NCBI RefSeq assembly: GCF_003286915.1
Contig: NZ_QMFY01000009.1
Coordinates: forward strand, 62,001-126,000
Length of the DNA: 64,000 nucleotides
Origin: Pseudochryseolinea flava
GTDB taxonomy: Bacteria > Bacteroidota > Bacteroidia > Cytophagales > Cyclobacteriaceae
Direction: 5' to 3'
The notes beneath the pieces were generated by a model. The model was not told the DNA's origin, made no database searches, and saw only the letters and a program-made list of their open reading frames with translations. Position numbers and translations under genes: made by a program. Shown here piece after piece: positions 36,204-45,978 of this stretch (position 1 is its first letter; each line of letters begins with the position of its first letter).

Positions 36204-37463
36204 TTAATTACCGCGACTGCGACCTCCTCGTGATCCACCGCCACCTGACGACGAGCCTCCGCCACCACTTGATGAACCACTGCTTCTGGATGGCGGTGTG
36301 TACGTAGATCCTCCAGATGACTCTGACCGTGATGAGCTACGTGATGGTGGTGTCCATGTTTCAGATGATCGTGTCGGTGCAGATTGTTGCTGCTCTCTAG
36401 CGCGTGTTGGCTGCGATGACTGCTGAGTATTATTGTCACGACTAAAATTCGACTGTCGAGAAGGCTGGTTGGTATTCGTGCGTGCGGGCGCACTGTTATT
36501 ATCATCGCCTGTAGAATTTGTCGTGTTGGCGCGCCATGTTCTTCTATAATATTCGCCTTGTCTGTTACTGTTGTTCGTATTCATTAGAGGGCGCGATGTC
36601 GTTTGTAAATTAGGTGACGTACGTGTTCTTCCATTGACATCACCGGCGTCTGAAGCACTGCTTCGCTGCGGATTCCTTGAGGTTCTGTATTGTGCATTTC
36701 TATTAGGAGCCTCCCTCATTACATCAGCGCTTCTTGAAGATCGCTTACCATAATTCGGCGTATAGCGGTATCCATCATTAATAATCACGACAGTTCTCGG
36801 ATAGTAGTATCCGCCGCCATAATACCCGCCGAAGCCGCCACCATAGTACGGATCATAATAAGATGGGTAGCCACCATAGTTGTAGTAACCATACGGGTTG
36901 TAATAGTGTGAATATGGATTATAGCAGTACGGATTATTCCAATAGCCGTAATTGTTACCATAAGAGTAACTAAATGACGCTGACCATCCGGAGTAACTCC
37001 AGTACGGGTCGGCCCATGGGCTTGAATATGGGTTGTTATATCCATAGTAAGGACTGTTCCAGCGGTTGATCTGCGGACCGTAATAATTAGAACTATACCA
37101 TGGACTGTTGTTCCACGCGCTATAGTTGTCATTAAAATTTCTAAACTTCGTTTGGTTGTTGAATTTGTAGTCACTCACGTAGTAGTTAGCATCGTCTTCC
37201 GACGCCACTTCTGAATTGGAACGGGCCGCAAACTCAGGGTTAATGTCACGTGAGGAATAACTATCCGTTGGGTTGCTGTAGCTTTCTTCGTCGGTTACTT
37301 CCGTCGCGTTTTCAACCGGCGCTACGGTTTTTGTCAACGAGGCTTGTTCGGCCGCGAGTTTGGCGCGGTCTTTCGAGTTGAAGTAAAGATCATCGTTCTC
37401 CTGTGCGGCTACTGTCAACACTGACAGGGAGAACACCGTGCTAAGCAACATTTTGATTTTCAT
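36204..37463 (-). CDS. Exported Tyr/Asn/Ser-rich low-complexity protein
   Basis: 419 residues. The signal peptide (MKIKMLLSTVFSLSVLTVAAQ) is followed by an acidic/Ser segment, then a Tyr/Asn/Pro/Gly-rich region (about 100-230: YYGPQINRWNSPYYGYNNPYSSPW..., YYGGGFGGYYGGGYYYPRTVV), then a Ser/Thr/Arg-rich tail ending GSSSGGGGSSSGGGGSRGGRSRGN. The composition suggests a disordered, self-associating surface or matrix protein. I recognise no domain. It lies only 15 bases upstream of the FadL-like gene on the same strand, so it could share its transcript. Confidence 0.75.
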   Translation of the reverse strand: MKIKMLLSTVFSLSVLTVAAQENDDLYFNSKDRAKLAAEQASLTKTVAPVENATEVTDEESYSNPTDSYSSRDINPEFAARSNSEVASEDDANYYVSDYKFNNQTKFRNFNDNYSAWNNSPWYSSNYYGPQINRWNSPYYGYNNPYSSPWADPYWSYSGWSASFSYSYGNNYGYWNNPYCYNPYSHYYNPYGYYNYGGYPSYYDPYYGGGFGGYYGGGYYYPRTVVIINDGYRYTPNYGKRSSRSADVMREAPNRNAQYRTSRNPQRSSASDAGDVNGRTRTSPNLQTTSRPLMNTNNSNRQGEYYRRTWRANTTNSTGDDNNSAPARTNTNQPSRQSNFSRDNNTQQSSQPTRAREQQQSAPTRSSETWTPPSRSSSRSESSGGSTYTPPSRSSGSSSGGGGSSSGGGGSRGGRSRGN

Positions 37464-37536
37464 AACCTTAGTTTTATTGACCTTTTGCCCTTAAAACGGT
37501 AAAACTTTTTTAAAAGTGCTGATAAAGCTACAAAAT

Positions 37537-37569
37537 TTGGAAGGAATTCTTCCCGTAAAATTATATTTG
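37537..37569 (+). promoter_or_regulatory. Candidate promoter for proS
   Basis: TTTG (37537-37540) is followed by 21 bases and TATATTTG (37562-37569). The -7 element matches exactly and the spacer is two bases longer than the 19-base optimum. The proposed ATG of proS is 40 bases downstream. Confidence 0.4.
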
Positions 37570-37608
37570 CCGTTCGATCAAGAAAAAGTAACAATAATTA
37601 TACCAACC

Positions 37609-39087
37609 ATGGGTAAAGAAATACCAAGTCGCAGCGAAGATTACTCTTTATGGTACAATGAGCTCGTTAAAAAAGCCGACCTCGCCGAACATTCTGACGT
37701 GCGAGGATGTATGGTCATCAAACCGTATGGCTATAGCATATGGGAAAAAATGCAACAGGCATTGGACGCCATGTTTAAAGAGACAGGTCACTTAAATGCA
37801 TACTTCCCGCTATTTGTACCCAAAAGTTTGTTCGAAGCAGAGGAGAAGAACGCGGAAGGATTTGCGAAGGAATGCGCCATTGTTACGCACTATCGACTTA
37901 AAAATGACCCGCAAAACAAGGGTAAACTCATGGTTGATCCGGATGCCCAACTGGAGGAGGAACTTGTTGTTCGCCCTACCAGCGAAGCCATCATCTGGAG
38001 CACCTATAAAAAATGGATTCAGTCTTATCGCGATTTGCCAATATTGGTTAACCAATGGGCAAACGTTGTACGCTGGGAAATGAGGACACGTCTTTTCCTT
38101 CGCACGGCAGAATTCCTATGGCAAGAAGGTCATACGGCACACGCCACCGCCGATGAAGCCGTGAAAGAAACCGTACAGATGCTTGAAGTGTATGCCGAGT
38201 TTGCCGAAAAATTCATGGCCCTCCCAATCATCAAAGGCCGTAAGTCAGAAGGCGAACGTTTTCCTGGCGCTGTAGACACGTACTGCATCGAAGCGATGAT
38301 GCAAGATGGTAAAGCTTTGCAAGCCGGAACATCACATTTCCTTGGTCAAAATTTCGCGAACGCTTTCGACGTGCAGTTCACCAATAAAGAAGGTAAACTC
38401 GACTACGTTTGGGGAACTTCATGGGGTGTGAGTACCCGTTTGATGGGCGCCCTCGTGATGGCTCACTCTGATGATGATGGTTTGGTTCTCCCGCCAAAGC
38501 TCGCACCAATTCACGTGGTGATCGTGCCGATTTTCAAGCACGAAGAGGAGCTCAATAAAATCGCCGAAAAAGCGAAAGAGATTACCGCATCGTTGAAAAA
38601 GCAGGGCTATACCGTTAAGTTCGATAGCCGCGATACACATAAGCCAGGTTTCAAGTTCGCCGAGTGGGAGCTTAAAGGCGTTCCGGTTCGCTTAGCGATT
38701 GGTCCGCGCGATATGGAAAATGGCACAGTCGAAGTTGCTCGCCGCGATACAAAGGAAAAACAGGTGATGAAAATCGATGAGGTTGCTACGAAAATTCCAG
38801 CGCTCCTCGACGAAATTCAAGAGAATATTTACAATAGAGCGCTAACATTCCGTACAAACCTGACAACCAAAGTGGAAACGTACGACGAGTTTAAGAAAGT
38901 GCTTGATGAAAAATCAGGTTTCGTACTCGCCCACTGGGATGGAACGCCCGAAACAGAAGCGGCCATCAAGGAAGAAACAAAAGCTACCATCCGCTGTATC
39001 CCGTTGGATGCGGTTGAGGAAGCCGGAAAATGCATTTATTCTGGAAAACCTTCCAACAAGCGCGTTATCTTCGCTAGAGCTTATTGA
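37609..39087 (+). CDS. proS: Prolyl-tRNA synthetase, archaeal/eukaryote-like short form
   Basis: 492 residues from the ATG at 37609. The frame extends back to 37516 but that part overlaps the promoter-like sequence, so it is not taken as coding. It carries class II motifs: motif 2 [24 protein letters not shown] and motif 3 ([21 protein letters not shown]), and no INS editing domain. The anticodon-binding domain (about 300-400) and a C-terminal zinc-type domain ending in RAY follow, as in the archaeal/eukaryotic-type ProRS common in Bacteroidota. Confidence 0.95.
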   Translation: MGKEIPSRSEDYSLWYNELVKKADLAEHSDVRGCMVIKPYGYSIWEKMQQALDAMFKETGHLNAYFPLFVPKSLFEAEEKNAEGFAKECAIVTHYRLKNDPQNKGKLMVDPDAQLEEELVVRPTSEAIIWSTYKKWIQSYRDLPILVNQWANVVRWEMRTRLFLRTAEFLWQEGHTAHATADEAVKETVQMLEVYAEFAEKFMALPIIKGRKSEGERFPGAVDTYCIEAMMQDGKALQAGTSHFLGQNFANAFDVQFTNKEGKLDYVWGTSWGVSTRLMGALVMAHSDDDGLVLPPKLAPIHVVIVPIFKHEEELNKIAEKAKEITASLKKQGYTVKFDSRDTHKPGFKFAEWELKGVPVRLAIGPRDMENGTVEVARRDTKEKQVMKIDEVATKIPALLDEIQENIYNRALTFRTNLTTKVETYDEFKKVLDEKSGFVLAHWDGTPETEAAIKEETKATIRCIPLDAVEEAGKCIYSGKPSNKRVIFARAY

Positions 39088-39154
39088 TTTTAACTGTACA
39101 GGTGCACATGGATTATCGTAAATTTATGTGCACATTCGTACTCCCCAGAAAGCT

Positions 39155-39625
39155 ATGGTGATGTGGACAATCATATTGACATTATTACTGATCGGTCTAG
39201 CGCTGATCATCGTTGAACTGGTATTTATACCGGGAACCACCGTTGTTGGACTACTCGGCCTTACCTTCTCCATTGCGGCAATCGTCATCAGCTACAATCA
39301 TTTTGGTAAACAAGTTGGCGTATACATTCTTTTAGGTTCTTTGCTCGTATCCGGCGTTGCATTGTTCTTTAGCTTTCGAAGCAATGCCTGGTCTGCGTTT
39401 GCCTTAACTTCGGCAATTAAAAGCAGGGTAAATGAAGGCGCATTAGATTTTTTGAAAGTAGGCGATATAGGAGTGACCATTTCAGCGCTCCGACCTATGG
39501 GAAAAGTTTCGTTCAATGATCAGATCATCGAGGTAAAAACAACCGGTAATTATCTCGACCAAGGCACTAAAGTAAAAGTGACTGGACTGGTACAGAACCA
39601 AGTAATTGTAGAACCCTTTATTTAA
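39155..39625 (+). CDS. NfeD-like membrane protein
   Basis: 156 residues from the ATG at 39155 (a GTG at 39128 would add nine). Three to four hydrophobic helices lie in residues 1-85 (MVMWTIILTLLLIGLALIIVELVFIPGTTVVGLLGL...) and a C-terminal beta-barrel NfeD domain (GDIGVTISALRPMGKVSFNDQIIEVKTTGNYLDQGTKVKVTG) follows. These proteins partner flotillins in membrane organisation; the flotillin-like FloA is the next gene, 12 bases downstream. Confidence 0.9.
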   Translation: MVMWTIILTLLLIGLALIIVELVFIPGTTVVGLLGLTFSIAAIVISYNHFGKQVGVYILLGSLLVSGVALFFSFRSNAWSAFALTSAIKSRVNEGALDFLKVGDIGVTISALRPMGKVSFNDQIIEVKTTGNYLDQGTKVKVTGLVQNQVIVEPFI

Positions 39626-39637
39626 TTTATATTATCT

Positions 39638-40630
39638 ATGGTATCATCGTCGTTACTGATTCTCGTTTTAGGCGGGATAATTTTATTCTTCATCTTCCTT
39701 TATTTCGTTCCCGTCAACCTCTGGATTACAGCGTTGTTCTCGAACGTAAAAGTTGGACTCATCGAACTCGTCGTGATGCGTATTCGGAAAGTGCCACCCC
39801 GGATTGTTGTTGACTCGTTGATCACGGCCACGAAAGCAGGGCTTAATCTTACAACGGGCGAATTAGAAACTCACTACCTTGCGGGTGGTAATGTTCCCAA
39901 TGTAATTCGCGCATTGATTTCAGCCGATAAAGCCAACATCAGTCTCGGCTTTAAACAAGCTACAGCCATTGACTTGGCAGGTCGCGACGTGTTTCAAGCG
40001 GTGCAGATTTCCGTAAATCCTAAAGTTATTACAACACCGAAAGTAGCAGCTGTTGCAGCAGATGGTATTCAGTTGATTGCTGTGGCGCGTGTTACTGTTC
40101 GCGCGAGTATTTCTCAATTGGTCGGTGGTGCCGGTGAAGATACTATTCTTGCCCGTGTCGGTGAAGGTATCGTATCGTCTATCGGCTCTGCGAAATCACA
40201 CAAAGAAGTACTCGAAAGCCCTGATAAGATTTCTAAACTTGTACTGTCAAGAGGGTTGGATGCTGGTACAGCGTTCGAAATCCTTTCTATCGATATCGCC
40301 GACGTAGACGTTGGAGCAAACATCGGCGCTAAGCTTCAGATTGATCAGGCAACAGCCGACCTCAAGGTTGCTGAAGCAAAAGCGGAAGAAAGAAGAGCGA
40401 TGGCCGTTGCGTTAGAACAGGAGATGAAAGCGAAAGCACAAGAAGCGCGTGCAAAGGTAATCGAAGCGGAAGCTGAAATTCCTAAAGGAATTGCCGATGC
40501 TTTCGTGAAAGGAAACCTTGGTGTGATGGATTATTACAAAATGCAAAATGTACAATCTGACACTGACATGCGTCAAGCTATTTCAGGTTCAGGAAAATCT
40601 TCTTCCGGCTCTACGGGTGAAAAGAAGTAA
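39638..40630 (+). CDS. floA: Flotillin-like protein FloA
   Basis: 330 residues. An N-terminal membrane hairpin ([29 protein letters not shown], 1-30) is followed by the SPFH/PHB domain with the UPF0365 sequence ([22 protein letters not shown]...) and a coiled coil from about residue 225 ([45 protein letters not shown]). It oligomerises to form membrane microdomains. It is paired with an NfeD-like gene. A Ser/Gly-rich tail ends the protein. Confidence 0.95.
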   Translation: MVSSSLLILVLGGIILFFIFLYFVPVNLWITALFSNVKVGLIELVVMRIRKVPPRIVVDSLITATKAGLNLTTGELETHYLAGGNVPNVIRALISADKANISLGFKQATAIDLAGRDVFQAVQISVNPKVITTPKVAAVAADGIQLIAVARVTVRASISQLVGGAGEDTILARVGEGIVSSIGSAKSHKEVLESPDKISKLVLSRGLDAGTAFEILSIDIADVDVGANIGAKLQIDQATADLKVAEAKAEERRAMAVALEQEMKAKAQEARAKVIEAEAEIPKGIADAFVKGNLGVMDYYKMQNVQSDTDMRQAISGSGKSSSGSTGEKK

Positions 40631-40655
40631 TATCGTAGCACGAATGCTATTAAGA

Positions 40656-40688
40656 AATCCCTTGCCTCACGGTGAGGGATTTTTTTTA
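40656..40688 (+). terminator. Intrinsic terminator after floA
   Basis: AATCCCT (40656-40662) pairs with AGGGATT (40675-40681), with additional inner pairing in TGCCTCACGGTG, and a run of eight T residues follows the stem (40680-40687). It lies 25 bases after the floA stop. Confidence 0.85.
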
Positions 40689-40820
40689 CGGAGACATCGC
40701 ATAAAGTACAATTGTTGAGTGATCCGGATTCGGGCCAGCATTCTCCAACGGCCTAGCACTTATTGACGTTATAGATTTCCGTCTAGCGTTAAAAATGGGT
40801 AATGGTTGTCGTGCAGATTT

Positions 40821-42950
40821 CTACGGTTTAAAAACCTCTACCCAACTCGATTTCTTCATCGCAAGAAATACATTATTGTAAGGATCGAAAATAATCAAGT
40901 CGTAGAGCATGGGAATGGTACTGATCGATTGATAGGTAACAACGCCATATTTTCCGTCGCGCATAGCAACAGCAAAACCATTCCCTGCATCTTCTAGATA
41001 GTGATAGCGCGGATGAATTAACGTCTTGCCTTTCGCATCAGCAAGTCCAAATGACTTGTCTTGCTTGATCAACAAATTTTTATGTGGTGTTACAGAAATC
41101 GATTCATAACGAACGGGAAGAACTTGAACGCCTTGTTTGTTGATGAGACCATACAAACCTTTCTGTTTAACCTGTGCGTAACCGTCTTTAAAATTAGCAA
41201 CATCTTCGTAGATGGGTTGAATAGCAATGTTGTCGTAATGATTAATGTACCCCCACTTGCCACGAATCATGATCGGAGCAAGCTCTTCACTAAAAGGCTT
41301 GATGTTTTCGTATCGGTTAGCAATACGCAATCGTCCACGTGAATCAATAAAACCAAACTTGCCGTTCTTCTGAATGCCGCGAAGGCCCTCACTTTCTTCA
41401 AATATCTTTTCGATGGGTTCGTCAGGATGAACTTTACGGTCAGTGATGCGTCCGTCCATATCGATCTTCCAAACAGTTCCCGACGGTAACGTCTCAAGCA
41501 GGTGATCTTCTTTCCATACCACTTGGTTGTCGGTGAAGTAGATCACTTGATTGTCCATCGATTTCAAGAAAATTGTCTTCGGTGAAAATTCCACGTAGCG
41601 CGTTTCAGATACCAAACGCAGCATGTTACTCCTCGGCGTTACGATCCACTCGTCATTTAAATTCATGATGCCATATTGACCTCTGAATTTCACTACGATA
41701 AATTGGCCTTTAGCCTGTAGCAATGAGTCGTAGGTACAATTCAATACTTCTTTTCCTGCGAAACTGATTGCGCCCCAATGGCCTCTTTGCTTTACCGCGA
41801 AATATTCGCCGTTGAAGGGCGTAATGAAATCATACGACTTTGTGGATATTTTTTTTCCGAGAGAGTCTAATAAACTCCAACGATCGGCTCCCATTTGTCT
41901 AACATTAGCGAGAAGAAATTGCCGATCTTGTACAAGCTTATCGAAGAGCGGCTCAATAATCGTATTGCCTCTTCGATCAATAAGTCCTTGCTTACCATCA
42001 TAAGTGAATACCGCACGGTCACGGTAGAATCCTCCCAGCGCGTTCATCGTTGTCTTTGATGTGGTGTTGAACTGTACGTCTGCTAGTGTAACCTTACCCG
42101 ATTGCAAAATGCGCAGCTGATCTTTACCAGTTGGCTCGATCATATCCGCAAAAGTTTTTCGGATCAACTGATTTTTTCCATCGAGAACGATCCATTCATC
42201 GGCAGCGCGTGCGTTAACTGTTCCTTCGTTGGTCACTTGTATCTCGCGATACGTCGGTTCAATTTTAATTTGTCCTTCACGATCGATGAGTCCCTGAAGA
42301 TTGCCTTGGTAAATGATGGCGAAATTTTTCTTGAAGACAGATATACTGTCAATCGAAAAACTTGTGATTTGCTTTCCGTTATCTGCGAACAAAGCTGTCT
42401 TGCGATCGAAGTTTTCTACAGCGTAACGCAAACTTCCGATAGAACGAATGTCTTTGTATTGCTGCGATATAATTGTTTTGTTGCTGAGGTCAATGAGTCC
42501 GTAGCGATATTGATTGTCAATCTTCGTATACACGATCGCACGGAGAGACGAGATTTTAATTCCATCATATTGAAACGGTATTACTTCTTTGCCATCAACA
42601 GTAATACATCCTTGTACATTGCGCAGCGATAGCGTAGACTTCTTTCGCGCCAGAAGCATGTTACCTTCTGCCGGAACTAATTCCGAGTAAGTCGGTTGAG
42701 TTAATCGATGATTCTTAATGCTGATGAGACCCCACAGTTCATTCTGCTTGTAGCCCGTAATATTGTTAATGACCGACATCTTCCCGTCGCTCCATCCAAT
42801 CGATTGATATTGCGCAGGAATAACGATCTGACCATCGGTATCTTTCAATCCGACTTTTCCATTCTCCTGAAATATTTCATATTGTGCGGAGGTGGCTGCT
42901 GAAAAAAATGAGATCAGCAAAAAGAAGAAAAAACAACTCAGGGCCTTCAT
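40821..42950 (-). CDS. WG-repeat exported protein
   Basis: 709 residues. The signal peptide is MKALSCFFFFLLISFFSAATSAQ. Then follow repeated WG-type beta-rich units (consensus G-x-x-GLID--G---I--P-Y-----F, e.g. GLIDRRGNTIIEPLFDKL and GFIDSRGRLRIANRYENIKPFSE), typical of WG-repeat proteins. The repeats run through nearly the whole protein. Proteins of this type are thought to bind peptide or other partners. Its function is unknown. A -7-like TAACTTTG lies eight bases before the start codon on the minus strand. Confidence 0.9.
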   Translation of the reverse strand: MKALSCFFFFLLISFFSAATSAQYEIFQENGKVGLKDTDGQIVIPAQYQSIGWSDGKMSVINNITGYKQNELWGLISIKNHRLTQPTYSELVPAEGNMLLARKKSTLSLRNVQGCITVDGKEVIPFQYDGIKISSLRAIVYTKIDNQYRYGLIDLSNKTIISQQYKDIRSIGSLRYAVENFDRKTALFADNGKQITSFSIDSISVFKKNFAIIYQGNLQGLIDREGQIKIEPTYREIQVTNEGTVNARAADEWIVLDGKNQLIRKTFADMIEPTGKDQLRILQSGKVTLADVQFNTTSKTTMNALGGFYRDRAVFTYDGKQGLIDRRGNTIIEPLFDKLVQDRQFLLANVRQMGADRWSLLDSLGKKISTKSYDFITPFNGEYFAVKQRGHWGAISFAGKEVLNCTYDSLLQAKGQFIVVKFRGQYGIMNLNDEWIVTPRSNMLRLVSETRYVEFSPKTIFLKSMDNQVIYFTDNQVVWKEDHLLETLPSGTVWKIDMDGRITDRKVHPDEPIEKIFEESEGLRGIQKNGKFGFIDSRGRLRIANRYENIKPFSEELAPIMIRGKWGYINHYDNIAIQPIYEDVANFKDGYAQVKQKGLYGLINKQGVQVLPVRYESISVTPHKNLLIKQDKSFGLADAKGKTLIHPRYHYLEDAGNGFAVAMRDGKYGVVTYQSISTIPMLYDLIIFDPYNNVFLAMKKSSWVEVFKP

Positions 42951-43037
42951 TTCACCCCAAAGTTACGTCGATGACTTCAATTACCGGGAATTTTTAAGAG
43001 ATTTGTAAGGTTTTGTTGTTTTTAGAATCAAATCACT

Positions 43038-44414
43038 ATGTACATCGAGCAGTTATACACGAATTGTTTGGCAGAGGCGGCTTATTATATAGAGTCGGAT
43101 GGCGAAGCAGCTATTATTGACCCTCTTCGCGAAACAGAACCTTATCTCGCATTGGCCAACAAGCGGGGAGCCAAGATCAAGTATGTTTTCGAAACACATT
43201 TTCATGCTGACTTCGTTTCAGGACACATTGACCTTGCCAACAAAGTAAACGCACCCATTGTATATGGGCCGCTCGCCGAAACTTCTTACAAAGTTTATAA
43301 TGCAAAAGACGGCGAAGAATTCACGCTGGGCAAATTGAAAATTCGCGTGCTGCACACGCCGGGACATACACCTGAGTCGTCTTGTTTTCTCTTGTTGAAT
43401 GAACAAGGAAACCCACACGCAATATTTACTGGCGATACTTTATTCGTCGGTGACGTTGGTCGTCCTGATCTGCTTGACGGTGTAATGACGCCGCAAGATC
43501 TTGCTGGTATGTTATACGATTCACTCACATCAAAAATAAAAACACTTCCTGACGCAGTGATTGTTTATCCAGCACATGGTCCTGGTTCAGCGTGTGGAAA
43601 AAATATTGGCAAAGAAACTTTCTCGACAATTGGAGAACAGCGTAAGTTCAACTACGCGCTTCAGCCCATGTCGCGTGAAGAATTTATTCAGAAGGTAACG
43701 GACGGAATACTCCCTCCGCCACAATATTTTTTCGAGGACGCACGCATCAACAAAATGGGCTATGATCCACTCGAAAAAGTGATCGCTAAAAATACGAAGC
43801 CACTTTCACCTGAAGAGATTAAGATCGCAGTAGCAAACGGTGCAACAATTCTCGATACACGCAAAGCTGATGATTTTGAAAAGGGGTTTGTTCCTGGAGC
43901 CATTAATATCGGATTGAATGGACAATTTGCAGTGTGGGTTGGTACGCTGATCGACATCGCGAAACCATTGGTGTTGATAGCGGAAGAAGGAAAAGAAGAG
44001 GAGTCTGTTTTGCGTTTAGCGCGTGTTGGATATGAAAATGTGTTGGGCTATCTCCAGAATGGCATTCGCGGATGGACCGATACACTTTCAACGGTGAGAT
44101 CGATTCATGCAGAGGATATGAAATCTGAAATGAAAGCAGGTGCTGTTGTCGCAGATGTTCGCAAACCTGGTGAATGGAGTACTGCGCATGTTAAGGATGC
44201 AACCTTCCTTCCATTGGCCGACTTTCCGAACATCACCGAATCACTCGACAAAAATAAATCATACCTTGTTCACTGCGGTGGAGGTTATCGTTCGATGACG
44301 GCTGTTTCTATTATGGCGAAGCAAGGCTTCAAAAATCTTACGAATATTTATGGTGGTTTCGGCGCCATGCAGCAGGCAGGTCTCGAAGTAGAGACAGATC
44401 AAGTGCTTGCTTAA
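43038..44414 (+). CDS. CstB-like persulfide dioxygenase with two rhodanese domains
   Basis: 458 residues. Residues 1-250 are a metallo-beta-lactamase fold with the ETHE1/persulfide dioxygenase features: the motif HFHADF (near residue 54), HTPGHTPES, TGDTLFVGDVGRPDL and PAHGPGSACG. A first rhodanese domain (about 265-355) has no Cys at the active loop (LIAEEGKEEES). The second (about 360-455) has Cys413 in VHCGGGYRS. This MBL-pseudorhodanese-rhodanese order is that of CstB, which oxidises persulfide and forms thiosulfate. The gene stands alone, between a divergent WG-repeat gene and a terminator. Confidence 0.9.
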   Translation: MYIEQLYTNCLAEAAYYIESDGEAAIIDPLRETEPYLALANKRGAKIKYVFETHFHADFVSGHIDLANKVNAPIVYGPLAETSYKVYNAKDGEEFTLGKLKIRVLHTPGHTPESSCFLLLNEQGNPHAIFTGDTLFVGDVGRPDLLDGVMTPQDLAGMLYDSLTSKIKTLPDAVIVYPAHGPGSACGKNIGKETFSTIGEQRKFNYALQPMSREEFIQKVTDGILPPPQYFFEDARINKMGYDPLEKVIAKNTKPLSPEEIKIAVANGATILDTRKADDFEKGFVPGAINIGLNGQFAVWVGTLIDIAKPLVLIAEEGKEEESVLRLARVGYENVLGYLQNGIRGWTDTLSTVRSIHAEDMKSEMKAGAVVADVRKPGEWSTAHVKDATFLPLADFPNITESLDKNKSYLVHCGGGYRSMTAVSIMAKQGFKNLTNIYGGFGAMQQAGLEVETDQVLA

Positions 44415-44421
44415 TTATTTG

Positions 44422-44457
44422 CCTCGTTGAAGAAGGCATGTTGTTTCTTCAACGAGG
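44422..44457. terminator. Bidirectional intrinsic terminator
   Basis: A 13-bp perfect inverted repeat, CCTCGTTGAAGAA (44422-44434) and TTCTTCAACGAGG (44445-44457), with A/T-rich flanks on both sides, lies between the persulfide dioxygenase gene (ends 44414) and the convergent BtuF-like gene (ends 44479). Confidence 0.85.
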
Positions 44458-44478
44458 ATTTTAAATTTTTTTTAGGGT

Positions 44479-45615
44479 CTATTCTAAACGCTTGTGAAAA
44501 TATAGCGTGTCGTTGGGGAGTAAGTCAGGATGGGCAATCGCGACAAGATCACTTAAAATAATATCGGGCCTTAAGTAACCGAGCTCAAGAAATTCACTCC
44601 CGCCTTTTGCGCCTTTCTTTCCGTCATATGTATACACTTGCTTCGCTCCAAACGGATTGAATTTCTTATAGCGATGATCCGCTTGTTCGAGTTCTTGTAA
44701 TGACTTGATGTTTCCAACACCAATCCAAAGATTTGCATTGTGTGCTTTGTCATACACAGATTCAAAGCTCAGTTCAAGGTATCCATGCGACGAGTCGCTT
44801 TCCCATAGATAATGACAACCAGCGTCGTCGAGAATTTTTGAGGCGTAATTTTGTCCGCCAGGAAGAAACCAGGTATCGCCATATACAATTCCACTCAATA
44901 CAGAAGGACGTGTTTGCACTTGCGCCGCTTGTTTTTGTATACGTCTGTAGTTTGATTCTACAATTTGAAAAACGGAATCCGCAGTTTTCTCTTTGTTGAA
45001 GAACAGCGCCATGAATTTAATCCATTCGGCACGACCTAAAGGATGTTTCTCCAAGTATTCAGCATTGATGACAACAGGAATGCCGAGGGCTTCAATTTTT
45101 TTGAATTGCCCATAGTCGCTGCTCATGGTGTACGCCATCACAGCGTCTGGCTTTAATACCGTGAGCAGTTCTATGTTGATGCCACTGTCTTTGCCGAGTT
45201 CTTGAACCTTTCCGGCATCCACACGAGCGCGCATCTTCTCAGAACTAATGTAGTCCGTTGTCGTGAATCCAGTAAGCTTATCAGTTTCGTTGAGATAGTC
45301 GAGCAACGGAATATGTGTGGTCGATGTACATGCGATTGACGTAAGTGGCGTGTAGATGATTTTATAATCAGCGGGATGTTCCGGCACCGTTGCGCCTCTC
45401 GGAATAAGTAAGTACTTGTACCCTGACGTAGCACCTTGATAGGGATATACAACGTCTACAAGCTTGAAGCCCTTGTATTCTGAAACGCGAAATCCATCAG
45501 CGTAATTAATATTGGTGCGCGTTGTATCGGTGACAGGCGTAGACGTGTTCTCAATTTTTGATGTGCAGCTGAATAGCCCGAGCGAAATGATTACGATGTA
45601 AAAAACATTTTTCAT
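44479..45615 (-). CDS. BtuF-like ABC transporter substrate-binding lipoprotein
   Basis: 378 residues from the ATG at 45615; the signal is MKNVFYIVIISLGLFSCTS, giving lipidated Cys17. The class III fold for siderophore/B12-type solute-binding proteins is indicated by SIACTSTTHIPLLDYLNETDKLTGFT and by the segment ELLTVLKPDAVMAYTMSSDYGQFKKIEALGIPVV. Divergent to a cobalamin-riboswitch-controlled btuB, it is probably the periplasmic B12-binding component. The ABC permease and ATPase are not in the window. Confidence 0.85.
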   Translation of the reverse strand: MKNVFYIVIISLGLFSCTSKIENTSTPVTDTTRTNINYADGFRVSEYKGFKLVDVVYPYQGATSGYKYLLIPRGATVPEHPADYKIIYTPLTSIACTSTTHIPLLDYLNETDKLTGFTTTDYISSEKMRARVDAGKVQELGKDSGINIELLTVLKPDAVMAYTMSSDYGQFKKIEALGIPVVINAEYLEKHPLGRAEWIKFMALFFNKEKTADSVFQIVESNYRRIQKQAAQVQTRPSVLSGIVYGDTWFLPGGQNYASKILDDAGCHYLWESDSSHGYLELSFESVYDKAHNANLWIGVGNIKSLQELEQADHRYKKFNPFGAKQVYTYDGKKGAKGGSEFLELGYLRPDIILSDLVAIAHPDLLPNDTLYFHKRLE

Positions 45616-45658
45616 AGCACGCAATAATAGAAGGTTTGTGCGAATTAATCTGGAAGAC

Positions 45659-45691
45659 ATTGCAGTTTTATAAAAATGCTCGTTAAGTTTG
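45659..45691 (+). promoter_or_regulatory. Candidate promoter of the cobalamin riboswitch transcript
   Basis: The -7 element TAAGTTTG (45684-45691) matches TAnnTTTG exactly. ATTG (45659-45662), 21 bases upstream, is a weak -33 candidate. A start of transcription around 45698 would lie right at the 5' edge of the riboswitch. Confidence 0.45.
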
Positions 45692-45694
45692 CAC

Positions 45695-45880
45695 CGGATT
45701 CGCGGTTCTCAAGCCCGATACAAGGGCGTTGAGATTAAATGGGAATACCGGTGAAATGCCGGAGCTGTCCCCGCAACTGTAAGTTCACATCTTGTTGCTA
45801 ACCATCATTGCCACTGTGCCGATTGTTCGGGATGGGAAGGCGTTAGCGACGTGAAAAGCCAGGAGACCTGCCGATGTAAT
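45695..45880 (+). ncRNA. Cobalamin riboswitch (B12 element)
   Basis: The conserved core is present: GGGAA (45741-45745), GGTGAAA, GAGCTGTCCCCGCAACTGTA and GCCACTG with GGGATGGGAAGGCG, ending with the B12 box AGCCAGGAGACCTGCC (45857-45872). It lies upstream of btuB on the same strand. Adenosylcobalamin binding would repress expression of the downstream B12 uptake genes. The expression platform probably lies at 45890-45915, where TGACTTTC and GAAAGGTCA can pair. Confidence 0.93.
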
Positions 45881-45978
45881 TCCAAAATGTTTTGACTTTC
45901 GGGTGAAAGGTCAGAAGTGTACTAAGCGACGTAGTTACTTATTACCATCTGGTTTTACATCTTGACTGATACTATTGT

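Noticed and set aside
36098-36505. 135-codon His-rich minus-strand frame
   Set aside because: It lies inside the Tyr/Ser-rich gene and FadL start in another frame; the His-rich composition is a frameshift echo of the low-complexity repeat.
36785-37174. 129-codon Thr/Ile-rich minus-strand frame
   Set aside because: It is an out-of-frame shadow of the Tyr/Asn-rich block of the same gene.
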